The notes beneath the pieces were generated by a model. It was given only the letters and a program-made list of their open reading frames with translations. It was not told the DNA's origin and ran no database searches. A stretch of 64,000 nt of DNA. It comes from Diplonema papillatum. Taxonomy: Eukaryota; Euglenozoa; Diplonemea; Diplonemida; Diplonemidae. Shown piece after piece: positions 1-10,237 of the stretch. Within the stretch, counting starts at the first letter, position 1, and each line of letters begins with the position of its first letter. Position numbers and translations under genes: made by a program. Location of the stretch: NCBI GenBank assembly GCA_030068145.1, contig JAPJBO010000217.1, forward strand, positions 62,001-126,000, given 5' to 3'.

Positions 1-230
1 GCAAGGAGCATTCAAAGTACTCCAGTTCCCCTGTCAGTTGCAAACAGTACCAGACAAGCTTCTGCGCCAGCACTGCGGAGGTACAAACACGTACAACGTG
101 ATAGTTGACCGACACCTGCATTTTGCCGACATCTCAGCGATGCAATACCACACGAACGTCGCACAAAGCCGAGGTTTCCGACACCATCAGAAACAATTGC
201 GCACCATCCCTTCTTGAACTGACAAGAAAA
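1..230 (-). pseudogene. Decayed DNMT2 remnant (5' part of the gene), array unit 1
   Basis: This stretch matches the complement of the intact DNMT2 gene from about 11,155 to 11,440 in short blocks. Base 1 onward parallels 11,156-11,188 (a block ending in ACTCCAGTTCC). The block with CAATACCACACGAACG near 140-160 parallels 11,380-11,400, and the following TTTCCGACACCATC parallels the next part. Indels and stops break the frame throughout. It lies immediately downstream (in transcription sense) of zinc-knuckle gene 1, the same relation seen in the other units, and it continues beyond the left edge of the window. Confidence 0.7.
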
Positions 231-418
231 GTGTGACGATGGCTTTTGGACAGTGTGTGCTGCCCGCCACTCCGAACTTGGCTACTCTCGCGTACACGCA
301 CGCACTGATACCTGATGATTTCAGGAAAGAGGACTCAAGGCCATTACCCAGTTGATCACTGACAAACGAAGCGCTTGCGTTTCTGAGGTCACCACCTCAC
401 ACTGATCTTCATTCTTCT

Positions 419-1242
419 CTACCTGCGGTCAGGGCAGTCGCGCGACATGTGCCCTGGCTTTCCGCAGTTGTAGCAGTCACCTCCACCGCCACCACTACGA
501 CCACCACCACCGCGCCTTTCGTCCGGGCATTCACGAGAAAAGTGGCCCGGCTTGCCGCAGTTGTAGCAGTCACCACCACCACCACCACCGCCACCGCCGC
601 CACGTCTGTCATCCCTTTTGTCCGGGCAGTCACGCGAAATGTGTCCTGGGCGACCACAGTTGTAGCAGTCACCACCACCGCCTCCACCGCCACGCCTGTC
701 ATCTCTTCTGCCCGGGCAGTCACGCGACATGTGCCCTGGCTTTCCGCAGTTGTAGCAGTCACCACCACCACCACCACCGCCACGTCTGTCATCTCTTCCT
801 CCGTCCCTTTTGTCTGGGCAGTCGCGCAACATGTGCCCAGGGCGGCCACAGTTGTAGCAGTCCCTGTCACCACCACCTCCTCCGCCTCTACGGTCGTCTC
901 TGCCGGATGGATAGAAAACTACACGAAGACACCCATCGAAGCAATTGAAGTTACCTGCGGTACTCAGGCCTATATACGTCGGTCTAATGTAATGCTGTGG
1001 TGCTACCCACCAAGAAGCCTCGGCGAAAAGCCCGTGGCAAGGAGTGTTGGGAGGAACAACGACTGCGTCAGCCAGGTCGATCTGACGGCTCTTAAGGCAT
1101 GCCGCGCCTCACTCTCGCTGAGTGTCCCAAATATTTATTTCACGGCGCAATCAAACTCATACCGCGAGCCACGTCCACTGTCCGTCTTGTCGGGGCAGTC
1201 TCTCGACATGTGTCCTTCTTTTCCACAACCGTAGCAAGCCAT
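419..1242 (-). CDS. CCHC zinc-knuckle / Gly-rich nucleic-acid-binding protein, copy 1 (two exons)
   Basis: This is a CNBP/GIS2/UMSBP-type protein expected to bind single-stranded nucleic acid. The coding sequence is 1163-1242 joined to 419-899, with an intron at 900-1162 (donor GTATGAG, acceptor CCGGCAG). It encodes 186 residues with six CX2CX4HX4C zinc knuckles: one in exon 1 ([14 protein letters not shown]) and five in exon 2 (CYNCG[RK]PGH[MIF]xR[DE]C), separated by [10 protein letters not shown] linkers like RGG boxes. The splice keeps the frame (G-S-R-D-D-R) and adds the start ATG and the first knuckle, which the exon-2 frame alone lacks. The second knuckle reads PGHMLRDC, where its paralogues have PGHMSRDC. 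The 2.2-kb insertion at 1288 lies only 45 bp upstream of the ATG, so promoter function may be altered. The family is secure; the role is inferred. Confidence 0.9.
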
Positions 1243-1282
1243 TTTATTTATGTTCTCGTTTCTGATTTCAAAGAAAAAGACT

Positions 1283-3505
1283 ATATTTGGTGTGGTCGGT
1301 GGGCCAGTTCCCCGTAGTTCCCCCGTAGTTCAACATGGGGGGGGGGTGTCTTTTTTTTTTTCGTTTCTTGTTTTTTCGCTGAGTGCTTCAGGGATGCAGC
1401 CTTGGGTCCGGGAGAGCATTTCTAAGCTACTTTGCACTTTTTCGTCACAAAATACGGACAATTTCGGGTACTTCGAGCGTACCAAGATCAAAGACCCCAG
1501 GAGACAAGCCACCTGGCCCAGGCCAAAATCGGTGAATTTCGGGGGGTAATTTCTTTGTGGCGACCACTTTCTGCAGTCGGCCCTGGGCGGAAGAGCTACA
1601 AAGGTGCAGTATTACGGCCCAACTTGCGCAGAGCGGCCATGTGCAATGCGTGCCCCGAAGAGGAAGGAATAGGATGAGAAGGAAGGACAGACTGGGAGTC
1701 ACGGTTTGACAGGTAGTGACAGGATCAGCTGCGGTATGGAGAGCAGGAAATGTTCTATCGGAAGCCCCGCGCCGGCCGGGTTTCGAAGCGATCACGGGAC
1801 CGGAGACAGAGGCCCCGCGCCGGCCGGGTTTCGAAGCGATCGCGGGACCGGAGACCTTCGCGGCGGTCGGAGGAGAGAGATGGTTCCGGGCGCTGCAGTA
1901 TTGGTTGGATGGGATGTGCTGGTCGGTGGCGGGTGACGTCTCAAAACCCGCAGACGTCTCGAAACCTCGCCGTCGACTTTGAAGTGTGGACCAAACTGGA
2001 TCTTCCGGGCAGTGTCGTAGCGACGACGGATGGGACACCGTTGAGCATGCGTGCGAGGTACTCTCAAAACTTTTAAAAACCGTCGGGGATGCGCTGGAGC
2101 GAACGGTGACGGACCGCTTCTGCCAGGCAGGAAGCTGGAGAAGATGGGGTCGCTGAGAACGGTGGGAGCCCCGCCGTGCCTCACGGGGTACGAGATGAGG
2201 CCGATCTTCCGTGGTGGTACGGAGACGATGGAAGTGCTCGAGACACAGCTGACGACGGCACGAGTTCAGCGGCGAGGCGTGAGGGATGGATCTTTTCCTG
2301 ACGTACGGAGGTGGAAGGGCGGAGCGTGCGGCGAGATGGGCGATGTTCAACGCTACGGAACACGAAAGTGGAGTGAGCGGGTGTGCCACGAGCACTAGAA
2401 GTGCGGCGTGTGAAAGCGCCGGTGCAGCAACCGATGAACCTGGACGAGCAATCGAAGAAGAAGCGAGGCACCAAACGCGCCTGAGCGCGACGATCAAGTC
2501 GAGCTAAAGAGGCGAAAGCATGGTCACGTACGAAGAGATAACCGCGACACCGCAAATCGCCACAGATGATTTGTATTCTAACCCAAACTATCAGAGGCGG
2601 TCGCGGTCGAGACGGCAACCCGAGCGAGGAGTAAGGTTGATAACCAGAATGACTGTCATAATGGCCATGCTGAAGGCAAGGTTGCGTTGCAGGAGGAGAA
2701 ACTGGTGCTTGGCCGAGGATAAGATGGCTATGGCGGCACGGGCAGAACAGAGCGCACGCCTTCGCAGTCCCAGGACCTCCGCCCACTTGCATACAGCCGT
2801 CGATTGGCCTTTCCCAAGAGGACGAGTTGGAATGCAGGTACCATCTCCGGAGAGCTTCCGGTTTCTCCCAGAGTAGAGGAGCTGATGCAAACGCCACCTG
2901 ATTGCGGATCACCTTCTTGCCCAAACCCAAGAGGGATAGGAGTGTCGGAATGGCGCGCAAGGAGAGGCTCTGGCTTGTTTGCTTCTTTCGCTGGCGAGAG
3001 GAAGACTTCGGACACGGCAAAGCCTTGGGCTTTTCGGGCTCTGCATCCTTCTGTTCCAGAGATCTTGCCCACAACAAAATTAGCCTTGAATGGCATGCTT
3101 CGGGTGAGGGCATGCAGTTTATCAAGAAGTAACTTCTTATCAGCTCCCTTCCATGCAGACACAAGTTGGACTCAAGCACATCCTTTCGTCTATCACCGGA
3201 CTCTTGATTGTGTGCTGCCAAATTTATCTGTGGGCTGTCCAAGATATCCTGCAGATCTCCATCGCCATGCCACGGCGACACGAAGCACCACCCCCCCCCA
3301 CCCCGAAGGCTCCATTTTTCAAAAGGCTTGGCCCTTCTGTGGAAAGCCCAAGCAAGAGGAACCGTCTTGCTCACTCCAAAGCTCCCGGTTTGGCGCCGGT
3401 GTGTGGCGCTTGAAAAAAATCACTACAAAAAAAAAAGACACCCCAAGGTCAGTTCCCCGTAGTTCCCCCGTAGTTCCCCCTGGCTATACCGACCACACCA
3501 ATATT
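1283..3505. mobile_element. 2.2-kb inserted element with inverted termini and 5-bp target duplication
   Basis: The element occupies 1288-3500. It begins TGGTGTGGTCGGT and ends with the exact complement ACCGACCACACCA. It is flanked by ATATT at 1283-1287 and 3501-3505. The empty site is visible in the paralogous units (CCTATATAC-GGGTTGTCATG at about 5631-5650), which confirms the insertion boundaries. Inverted similarity continues inward: GGGGTGTC followed by a T run near 1340-1360 mirrors an A run followed by GACACCCC near 3430-3445. Between these, the block CAGTTCCCCGTAGTTCCCCC occurs in the same orientation at both ends (about 1305-1330 and 3450-3478). The long internal frames resemble no transposase I know, so it is probably non-autonomous. 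The TG...CA ends and 5-bp duplication also allow an LTR-type origin. Confidence 0.8.
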
Positions 3506-3555
3506 CTGGGTTGTTATGACAAATGAGGGGGCGAATGACCCGTCGACTTCCAACA

Positions 3556-3715
3556 ACCTATCAAATGCCGTTCGTACGAAACCACACGGTTCGTCGTGGA
3601 AGAATTCAGCAGTCGGTATTTCGTCCACGAGAAGTTGCTGTACCATTCATCTCGTTGGCAACGCACTCTCTGTTGCGTTTCAGGTTCTAAGTACCAAGTC
3701 AACTGACAAGCGGCA
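3556..3715 (+). pseudogene. Inverted fragment of the DNMT2 3' end
   Basis: Read on the complement, 3,560-3,710 matches the plus-strand sequence of the intact DNMT2 locus at about 10,300-10,490. Shared blocks include TCAGTTGACTTGGT, CAGAGAG and CAACTTCTCGTGG followed by GCTGAATTCTT. It is therefore opposite in orientation to the functional gene and to the neighbouring remnant at 4,196-4,610. It lies just right of the insertion at 1288-3500. No open frame is kept. Confidence 0.7.
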
Positions 3716-4195
3716 TGTGCTCGCTTGTGCGAAAGAGCACAAGCGGCATGTGCTCGAAAGAGGCAATAAAAGCTGCATATCAACCGTGCTAACCAGTGAA
3801 ATGAACATCAGGACACGCGGTCGGGCAGCTATTCCTGCATTCGAGGGCTTGAGCCACTTTGAGTAATCAACACCGCGCCGTATACGTTTCTTTGCTCTAG
3901 TTGAACGGTCTATGCATGCGGTGTACCCGTTCGACGGAGGGCTCAGAAGAATACTTTGTAGAGTTTCCCCCTTGTCTTTTTTGAAGCGTCCTTTTTGGGC
4001 GCTTTTCGGTCGTTTAAAAGAAAGCCTCAAAAGAGACGCGGCAGTGGTTTGAAAATCGAGGAGATACCATATCCATGGTGAACACCACAAATCGATACTC
4101 AATCCCCGCTGCGAACCACTCTCGTGGGTTTAAGCAGCCACTTCTGACGGCTTGGTGACGTCAACATATCACTACCTGACTTAAGATGAAGGGCC

Positions 4196-4610
4196 TGACA
4201 TGCGAAGTCCGCTCGGGACGAGTTGCTTCACCGACGCTTCTAAGCCGAGCATGTTTTCGATAAGAATCCATCGACTATGGCACAGAGACTGCGCCTTCGA
4301 GTCCGGTCGCGTCGCCGTGTGTGATTGCCACGGTGATGATAGGACAGGAGAAATACTCCAGTTCCTTCAACGCAGATGATTGGTACAAACAGCGGCACAC
4401 TTCGGACGGTCGCTTATGTCAAGCAGCTACAACGTGATGTCTTCGGTCCAAAATGTAGATGCTAGATCAAAGGATAACGAAGCAACGTTCCGCATGAACG
4501 CTGCGGGGTCGCCATCGAGGCTGGGTCTGATGCTCCACCGACCAGCAAACGCCGCAAGAATCGCAATTCCAGCCATGCTCGTTCAAATTTCACTTTTCAT
4601 TGCAGACAGT
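4196..4610 (-). pseudogene. Decayed DNMT2 remnant, disrupted array unit
   Basis: Blocks match the intact gene in order. CTGACATGCGAAGTCCGCT at about 4,196 parallels 10,931. The GAGCATGTTTTCGATAAGAATCCA block at about 4,247-4,271 parallels 11,010-11,030. The block AATACTCCAGTTCCTTCAACG at about 4,351 parallels 11,169. GCTCGTTCAAATTTCAC at about 4,577 parallels the codons just after the DNMT2 start. Deletions and stops interrupt the frame. It has the same orientation as the intact gene and lies upstream of the insertion-split zinc-knuckle unit 1. Confidence 0.75.
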
Positions 4611-4835
4611 TGCTGAACCAGTGAACGGAAAAGAATGGGGTCACGATGCGGTTTGCAACGTGTGGTGCGCGTCATTCCTTCGCTTCCTTCAAAACTTAGT
4701 TATATTCCGCCCACACGCACTGATACCTGATGATTTCAGGAAAGGACTCGAGGCCATTCACCAGTTGATCACTGACAAACGGAGCATTTGCGTTTCTGAG
4801 GTCACAGCTGCAACCTCACGCTGATCTTCAATCTT

Positions 4836-5591
4836 CTACCTGCGGTCAGGGCAGTCGCGCGACATGTGTCCTGGCTTTCCGCAGTTGTAGCAGTCACCTC
4901 CACCACCACCACCACTACGACCACCACCACCGCGCCTTTCGTCCGGGCAGTCACGAGAAAAGTGACCCGGCTTGCCGCAGTTGTAGCAGTCACCACCACC
5001 ACCGCCACCGCCACCACGTCTGTCATCCCTTTTGTCCGGGCAGTCACGCGAAATGTGCCCTGGGCGACCGCAGTTGTAGCAGTCACCACCACCGCCACCG
5101 CCGCCACGCCTGTCATCTATTCTGTCCGGGCAGTCACGCGACATATGTCCAGGGCGACCACAGTTGTAGCAGTCACCACCACCACCCCCACCACCGCCAC
5201 GTCTGTCATCTCTTCCTCCGTCCCTTTTGTCTGGGCAGTCGCGCGACATGTGTCCAGGGCGGCCACAGTTGTAGCAGTCCCTGTCACCACCTCCTCCGCC
5301 TCTACGGTCGTCTCTGCCGGATGGATAGAAAAATACACGAAGACACCCATCGAAGCAATTGAAGTTACCTGCGGTACTCAGGCCTATATACGTCTGTCTA
5401 ATGTAATACTGTGGTGCTACCCACCAAGGAAGCTTCGGCAAAAAGCCCTGCCATGGCACGCTTCACTTTTGCAGATGCTGTCCCACCTATTTGTTCACAT
5501 CGTAATCAAACCCATACCGCGAGCCACGTCCACTGCTGTCGGGGCAGTCTCTCGCCATGTGTCCTTCTTTTCCACAACCGTAGCAAGCCAT
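4836..5591 (-). CDS. CCHC zinc-knuckle / Gly-rich protein, copy 2 (two exons)
   Basis: Exons are 5518-5591 and 4836-5313, with an intron at 5314-5517. The donor is GTATGGG and the acceptor is the same CCGGCAG as in copy 1. The product has 183 residues. Exon 1 encodes [14 protein letters not shown] and a short SSGRGS spacer, two residues shorter than in copies 1 and 4. Exon 2 encodes five more CX2CX4HX4C knuckles separated by Gly runs and RDDRR motifs. A single Asp-to-Ile-type difference is visible after the third knuckle (DRIDDRR, where the paralogues have DRRDDRR). All cysteines and histidines are kept, so the gene looks functional. Expected role: single-stranded DNA or RNA binding, as in CNBP/GIS2 proteins. 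Confidence 0.9.
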
Positions 5592-5989
5592 TTTATTTAT
5601 GTTCCCGTTTCTGATTTTTGAAAGAAAAAGCCTATATACGGGTTGTCATGACAAATGAGGGGGCACAAATAATCCGAGAGTGGATTGCCGTGGCATCTGG
5701 TCCAGTTGTGCAACCACTGCAGCATCTTCCAGTTCTGATGGCGATATCCAGTCGTCCGCGACCAAGCTGCGAACGAAGAACCAACGCTTCCAAAGTTGAA
5801 GAAGCGCATCTATCTTGCTTAGGCAGCCAGCTCAACAGACTGTTAAAGCACCTGTGCCCTCACTCAAGCCCGCACTCGCAATGAGTACACCGCCTTTCAA
5901 TGACTGCTTGAGTAGAAATAAAGAATTGTGAAAGACGAAAGAGCAAAGTGTCTGGTCCTGCCAAAGACAGCAACAAAGCGACTGGCTGC

Positions 5990-6640
5990 GATCCGGCATA
6001 ATGCCTCTACAAGACGGATGTGTTGCATCGGCTGCTAACTTTCTGGCAAAACAAAGGAAGCCGGCACTTGATCAGTTTGTTGCATCCTTTTCCATGCTTT
6101 TCAATAAGTCGTTGTCTAGCAGCCACTATGTTGATGCTGTTACCATGCCCTCCGTGACAGAATTATTCGTTCACAAGATACGATTCGGGACATGAAAAAG
6201 CACAACTGAGCAACTGAATGGCAGAACTCTGTTTTTGTTTCTCGCTGAATGTCTTGAGGGCTCTACCAGCTTTCTGCTGATGCAGGCAGTAACGCCCAAG
6301 TGAAGTCCAGCGCAAACCCAAACTGGAACATTCGTACATTCAAGGTCGTAAATTGGGCATACAAAATGACGCATTTAGAAGACGATCCTGATAAGTCAAG
6401 TGCTTTATGATCGAAGCCGAGCGCGGTCTCAACTACAATCCACTATGGAGGATTTTCCAACACTGAGTTGCTCTGAAGCCCTTCGATCCTTTCCCCCTGA
6501 GAGAGCGGAGCTTCGGGCACATCTTTCAACATACAGCGTACATCTGTAAACTCCGCAGAAAAACATGCTCGTATCTTTTTCGCATTTCACCTGTCTCGCA
6601 CACTACATGCTGCAGCAGTTTGTTGGATTTACAAATCCAT
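5990..6640 (-). pseudogene. Decayed DNMT2 remnant, block A
   Basis: The complement aligns with the intact DNMT2 gene in collinear pieces. GTGTTGCATCGGCTGC with TTTCTGGCAAAACAAA at about 6,020 parallels 10,390. The block around 6,330-6,362 (TACATTCAAGGTCGTAAATTG) parallels 10,880. Then CTATGGAGGATTTTCCAAC at about 6,442 parallels 11,032. CACACTACATGCTGCAGCAG at about 6,598 parallels 11,528-11,548, which is the DNMT2 start region. Large internal deletions remove the catalytic motif IV region, and no reading frame survives. Confidence 0.8.
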
Positions 6641-6907
6641 TAACTCGTGACTACGATTTCGTATACCTGACTGAGATTTTGTCTGCCGACACGCTTGGGC
6701 AGTTGACACACAGGATCACCATGCGTTTTTCAGGCAACCTGGCGTGTCACTCCTTAAAAAAACTTGATTACTTTCCGACCACGTGTTCACGTGTTCTGAT
6801 ACCTGATGGCTTCAGGAAGGGAATTCGAGGCCATTCACCAGTTGATCACTGACAAACAAAACGTTTGGTTTTCTGAGGTCATCAAATCACTTTGACCTTC
6901 AGTCTTT

Positions 6908-7662
6908 CTACCTGCGGTCAGGGCAGTCGCGCGACATGTGTCCTGGCTTGCCGCAGTTGTAGCAGTCACCTCCACCGCCACCACTACGACCACCACCACC
7001 GCGCCTTTCGTCCGGGCATTCACGAGAAAAGTGGCCCGGCTTGCCGCAGTTGTAGCAGTCACCACCACCACCGCCACCGCCACCGCCACCACGTCTGTCA
7101 TCCCTTTTGTCTGGGCAGTCACGCGAAATGTGTCCTGGGCGACCACAGTTGTAGCAGTCACCACCACCGCCTCCACCGCCACGCCTGTCATCTCTTCTGT
7201 CCGGGCAGTCACGCGACATATGTCCAGGGCGACCACAGTTGTAGCAGTCACCACCACCACCACCACCACCGCCACGTCTGTCATCTCTTCCTCCGTCCCT
7301 TTTGTCTGGGCAGTCGCGCGACATGTGTCCAGGGCGGCCACAGTTGTAGCAGTCCCTGTCACCACCTCCTCCGCCTCTACGGTCGTCTCTGCCGGATGGA
7401 TAGAAAAATACACGAAGACACCCATCGAAGCAATTGAAGTTACCTGCGGTACTCAGGCCTGTATACATCTATCTATATCCTGTGGTGCTACCCACCAAGG
7501 AAGCTTCGGCAAAAAGCCCTGCCATGGCACGCTTCACTTTTGCAGATGCTGTCCCACCTATTTGTTCACATCGTAATCAAACCCATACCGCGAGCCACGT
7601 CCACTGCTGTCGGGGCAGTCTCTCGCCATGTGTCCTTCTTTTCCACAACCGTAGCAGGCCAT
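6908..7662 (-). CDS. CCHC zinc-knuckle / Gly-rich protein, copy 3 (two exons)
   Basis: Exons are 7589-7662 and 6908-7388, with an intron at 7389-7588 (GTATGGG donor, CCGGCAG acceptor). It encodes 184 residues with six zinc knuckles and Gly-rich RDDRR linkers. Exon 2 is almost identical to that of copy 4 and exon 1 to that of copy 2, as expected from the position of the duplication joint. All metal ligands are intact. It lies downstream of the DNMT2 remnant at 8,048-8,690. Function is inferred from the family (CNBP/GIS2-like single-strand nucleic-acid binding). Confidence 0.9.
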
Positions 7663-8047
7663 TTTATTTATGTTCCCGTTTCTGATTTGAAAGAAAAAGC
7701 CTATATATAGGTTGTCATGACAAATGAGGGGGCACAAATAATCCGAGAGTGGATTGCCGTGGCATCTGGTCCAGTTGTGCAACCACTGCAGCATCTTCCA
7801 GTTCTGATGGCGATATCCAGTCGTCCGCGACCAAGCTGCGAACGAAGAACCAACGCTTCCAAAGTTGAAGAAGCGCATCTATCTTGCTTAGGCAGCAAGC
7901 TCAACAGACTGTTAAAGCACCTGTGCCCTCACTCAAGCCCGCACTCGCAATGAGTACACCGCCTTTCAATGACTGCTTGAGTAGAAATAAAGAATTGTGA
8001 AAGACGAAAGGGCAAAGTGTCTGGTCCTGCACAAAGCGACTGGCTGC

Positions 8048-8698
8048 GATCCGGCATAATGCCTCTACAAGACGGATGTGTTGCATCGGCTGCTAACTTT
8101 CTGGCAAAACAAAGGAAGCCGGCACTTGATCAGTTTGTTGCATCCTTTTCCATGCTTTTCAATAAGTCGTTGTCTAGCAGCCACTATGTTGATGCTGTTA
8201 CCATGCCCTCCGTGACAGAATTATTCGTTCACAAGATACGATTCGGGACATGAAAAAGCACAACTGAGCAACTGAATGGCAGAACTCTGTTTTTGTTTCT
8301 CGCTGAATGTCTTGAGGGCTCTACCAGCTTTCTGCTGATGCAGGCAGTAACGCCCAAGTGAAGTCCAGCGCAAACCCAAACTGGAACATTCGTACATTCA
8401 AGGTCGTAAATTGGGCATACAAAATGACGCATTTAGAAGACGATCCTGATAAGTCAAGTGCTTTATGATCGAAGCCGAGCGCGGTCTCAACTACAATCCA
8501 CTATGGAGGATTTTCCAACACTGAGTTGCTCTGAAGCCCTTCGATCCTTTCCCCCTGAGAGAGCGGAGCTTCGGGCACATCTTTCAACATACAGCGTACA
8601 TCTGTAAACTCCGCAGAAAAACATGCTCGTATCTTTTTCGCATTTCACCTGTCTCGCACACTACATGCTGCAGCAGTTTGTTGGATTTACAAATCCAT
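8048..8698 (-). pseudogene. Decayed DNMT2 remnant, block B
   Basis: This is an almost exact copy of the remnant at 5,990-6,640 at an offset of 2,058 bp, with the same deletions relative to the intact gene. The decay therefore happened before the tandem duplication. Matching blocks to the intact gene are the same: a C-terminal piece near 8,080, a middle piece near 8,390-8,520, and the start region near 8,655. Confidence 0.8.
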
Positions 8699-8965
8699 TA
8701 ACTCGTGACTACGATTTCGTATACCTGACTGAGATTTTGTCTGCCGACACGCTTGGGCAGTTGACACACAGGATCACCATGCGTTTTTCAGGCAACCTGG
8801 CGTGTCACTCCTTAAAAAAACTTGATTACTTTCCCACCACGTGTTCACGTGTTCTGATACCTGATGGCTTCAGGAAGGGAATTCGAGGCCATTCACCAGT
8901 TGATCACTGACAAACAAAACGTTTGGTTTTCTGAGGTCATCAAATCACTTTGACCTCCAGTCTTT

Positions 8966-9816
8966 CTACCTGCGGTCAGGGCAGTCGCGCGACATGTGTC
9001 CTGGCTTGCCGCAGTTGTAGCAGTCACCTCCACCGCCACCACTACGACCACCACCACCGCGCCTTTCGTCCGGGCATTCACGAGAAAAGTGGCCCGGCTT
9101 GCCGCAGTTGTAGCAGTCACCACCACCACCGCCACCGCCACCGCCACCACGTCTGTCATCCCTTTTGTCTGGGCAGTCACGCGAAATGTGTCCTGGGCGA
9201 CCACAGTTGTAGCAGTCACCACCACCGCCTCCACCGCCACGCCTGTCATCTCTTCTGTCCGGGCAGTCACGCGACATATGTCCAGGGCGACCACAGTTGT
9301 AGCAGTCACCACCACCACCACCACCACCGCCACGTCTGTCATCTCTTCCTCCGTCCCTTTTGTCTGGGCAGTCGCGCGACATGTGTCCAGGGCGGCCACA
9401 GTTGTAGCAGTCCCTGTCACCACCACCGCCTCCGCCTCTACGGTCGTCTCTGCCGGATGGATAGAAAAATACACGAAGACACCCATCGAAGCAATTGAAG
9501 TACTCAGGCCTGTATACATCTATGATGCAGATTGTCGCCAGATTCTGTGCATTCCCTCGCCATATCCATCTATCTAATGCAATGCTGTGGTGGTACACAC
9601 CAAGGAAGCCTCGGCGAACAGCCCTGGAGTGTTAGGAACAACGACTGCGTCAGCCAGGTCAATCCGAAAGCTCGTAAGGCATGCCGCGCCTCACTTTCGC
9701 CCCAAATATTTATTCACGGCGCAATCAAACCCATACCGCGAGCCACGTCCACTGTCCGTCTTGTCGGGGCAGTCTCTTGCCATGTGTCCTTCTTTTCCAC
9801 AACCGTAGCAAGCCAT
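8966..9816 (-). CDS. CCHC zinc-knuckle / Gly-rich protein, copy 4 (two exons)
   Basis: Exons are 9737-9816 and 8966-9449, with an intron at 9450-9736. The product has 187 residues and six CX2CX4HX4C knuckles. Exon 1 has the longer DKTDSGRGS spacer, as in copy 1, and exon 2 has one extra Gly codon. This is the copy directly downstream of the intact DNMT2 gene (420 bp between them), so it may represent the ancestral unit. The intron 3' part differs from copies 2 and 3 from about 9,500 upward, which marks the right edge of the tandem duplication. Confidence 0.9.
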
Positions 9817-10237
9817 TTTATTTATTTATTTCAGAGAAGAAAGCTACAAGTAAGTTTGTCATGATAAATGAGCAGGACCATGCCAGGTACACTAATGAAT
9901 TTATGGTGTCGAAGCTGCCGGCCGCGGTCGAGCCAGAAGCCATCGGATCGGACCTGAGCCGGTTCGCCTGGTAATGAAACACTAACACCAGCCACACGAC
10001 CACAAAGCACGGTCAGTTGCAGGCTTCAGATCATCGGAGTGATAACTACCACCCTGCGGGATACGCTGTCCCCATATTTCAGCCTTCACTCAAAACAAAA
10101 ACACCGCCGTCGGTTAGTTATGCTACCAGAGAAGGAAGAGGCATAAACGTGAATGGGTTTTGATCCTGGGAACAAAGACACCGGGGAGGCAACTAGATGC
10201 GATCAGGAAAAAGCCTTCCCCCAGCTGGCGGTTGTGC

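Larger units (their letters stand above)
5411..9527. repeat. Nearly identical 2.06-kb tandem duplication
   Basis: Block A (about 5,411-7,469) and block B (about 7,481-9,527) line up at an offset of 2,058-2,072 bp. Each holds the exon-1/intron region of one zinc-knuckle gene, a DNMT2 remnant and exon 2 of the next gene. Long stretches are identical; for example, 6,001-6,780 equals 8,059-8,838. Only scattered differences are visible, such as a 12-bp indel near 5,961/8,029 and one base near 6,795/8,853. The non-coding and pseudogene parts are as similar as the coding parts, which points to recent duplication or gene conversion. Confidence 0.9.

Noticed and set aside
449-1234. Thr- or His-rich open frames on the plus strand across each zinc-knuckle gene (also at 4,866-5,621, 6,892-7,576, 8,950-9,577)
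   Set aside because: They are shadows of the Gly-rich repeats on the opposite strand. The real frame is fixed by the CX2CX4HX4C motifs and the splice sites.
2181-3374. 397-codon minus-strand frame inside the insertion at 1288-3500
   Set aside because: It has no homology, no convincing start and erratic composition, and competing frames overlap it. It is probably open by chance.
1288-3500. LTR retrotransposon or solo LTR interpretation of the insertion
   Set aside because: The TG...CA ends and 5-bp duplication fit, but the long inverted similarity of the ends, and the absence of a primer-binding site, polypurine tract or pol motif, favour a non-autonomous DNA element. Kept only as an alternative.
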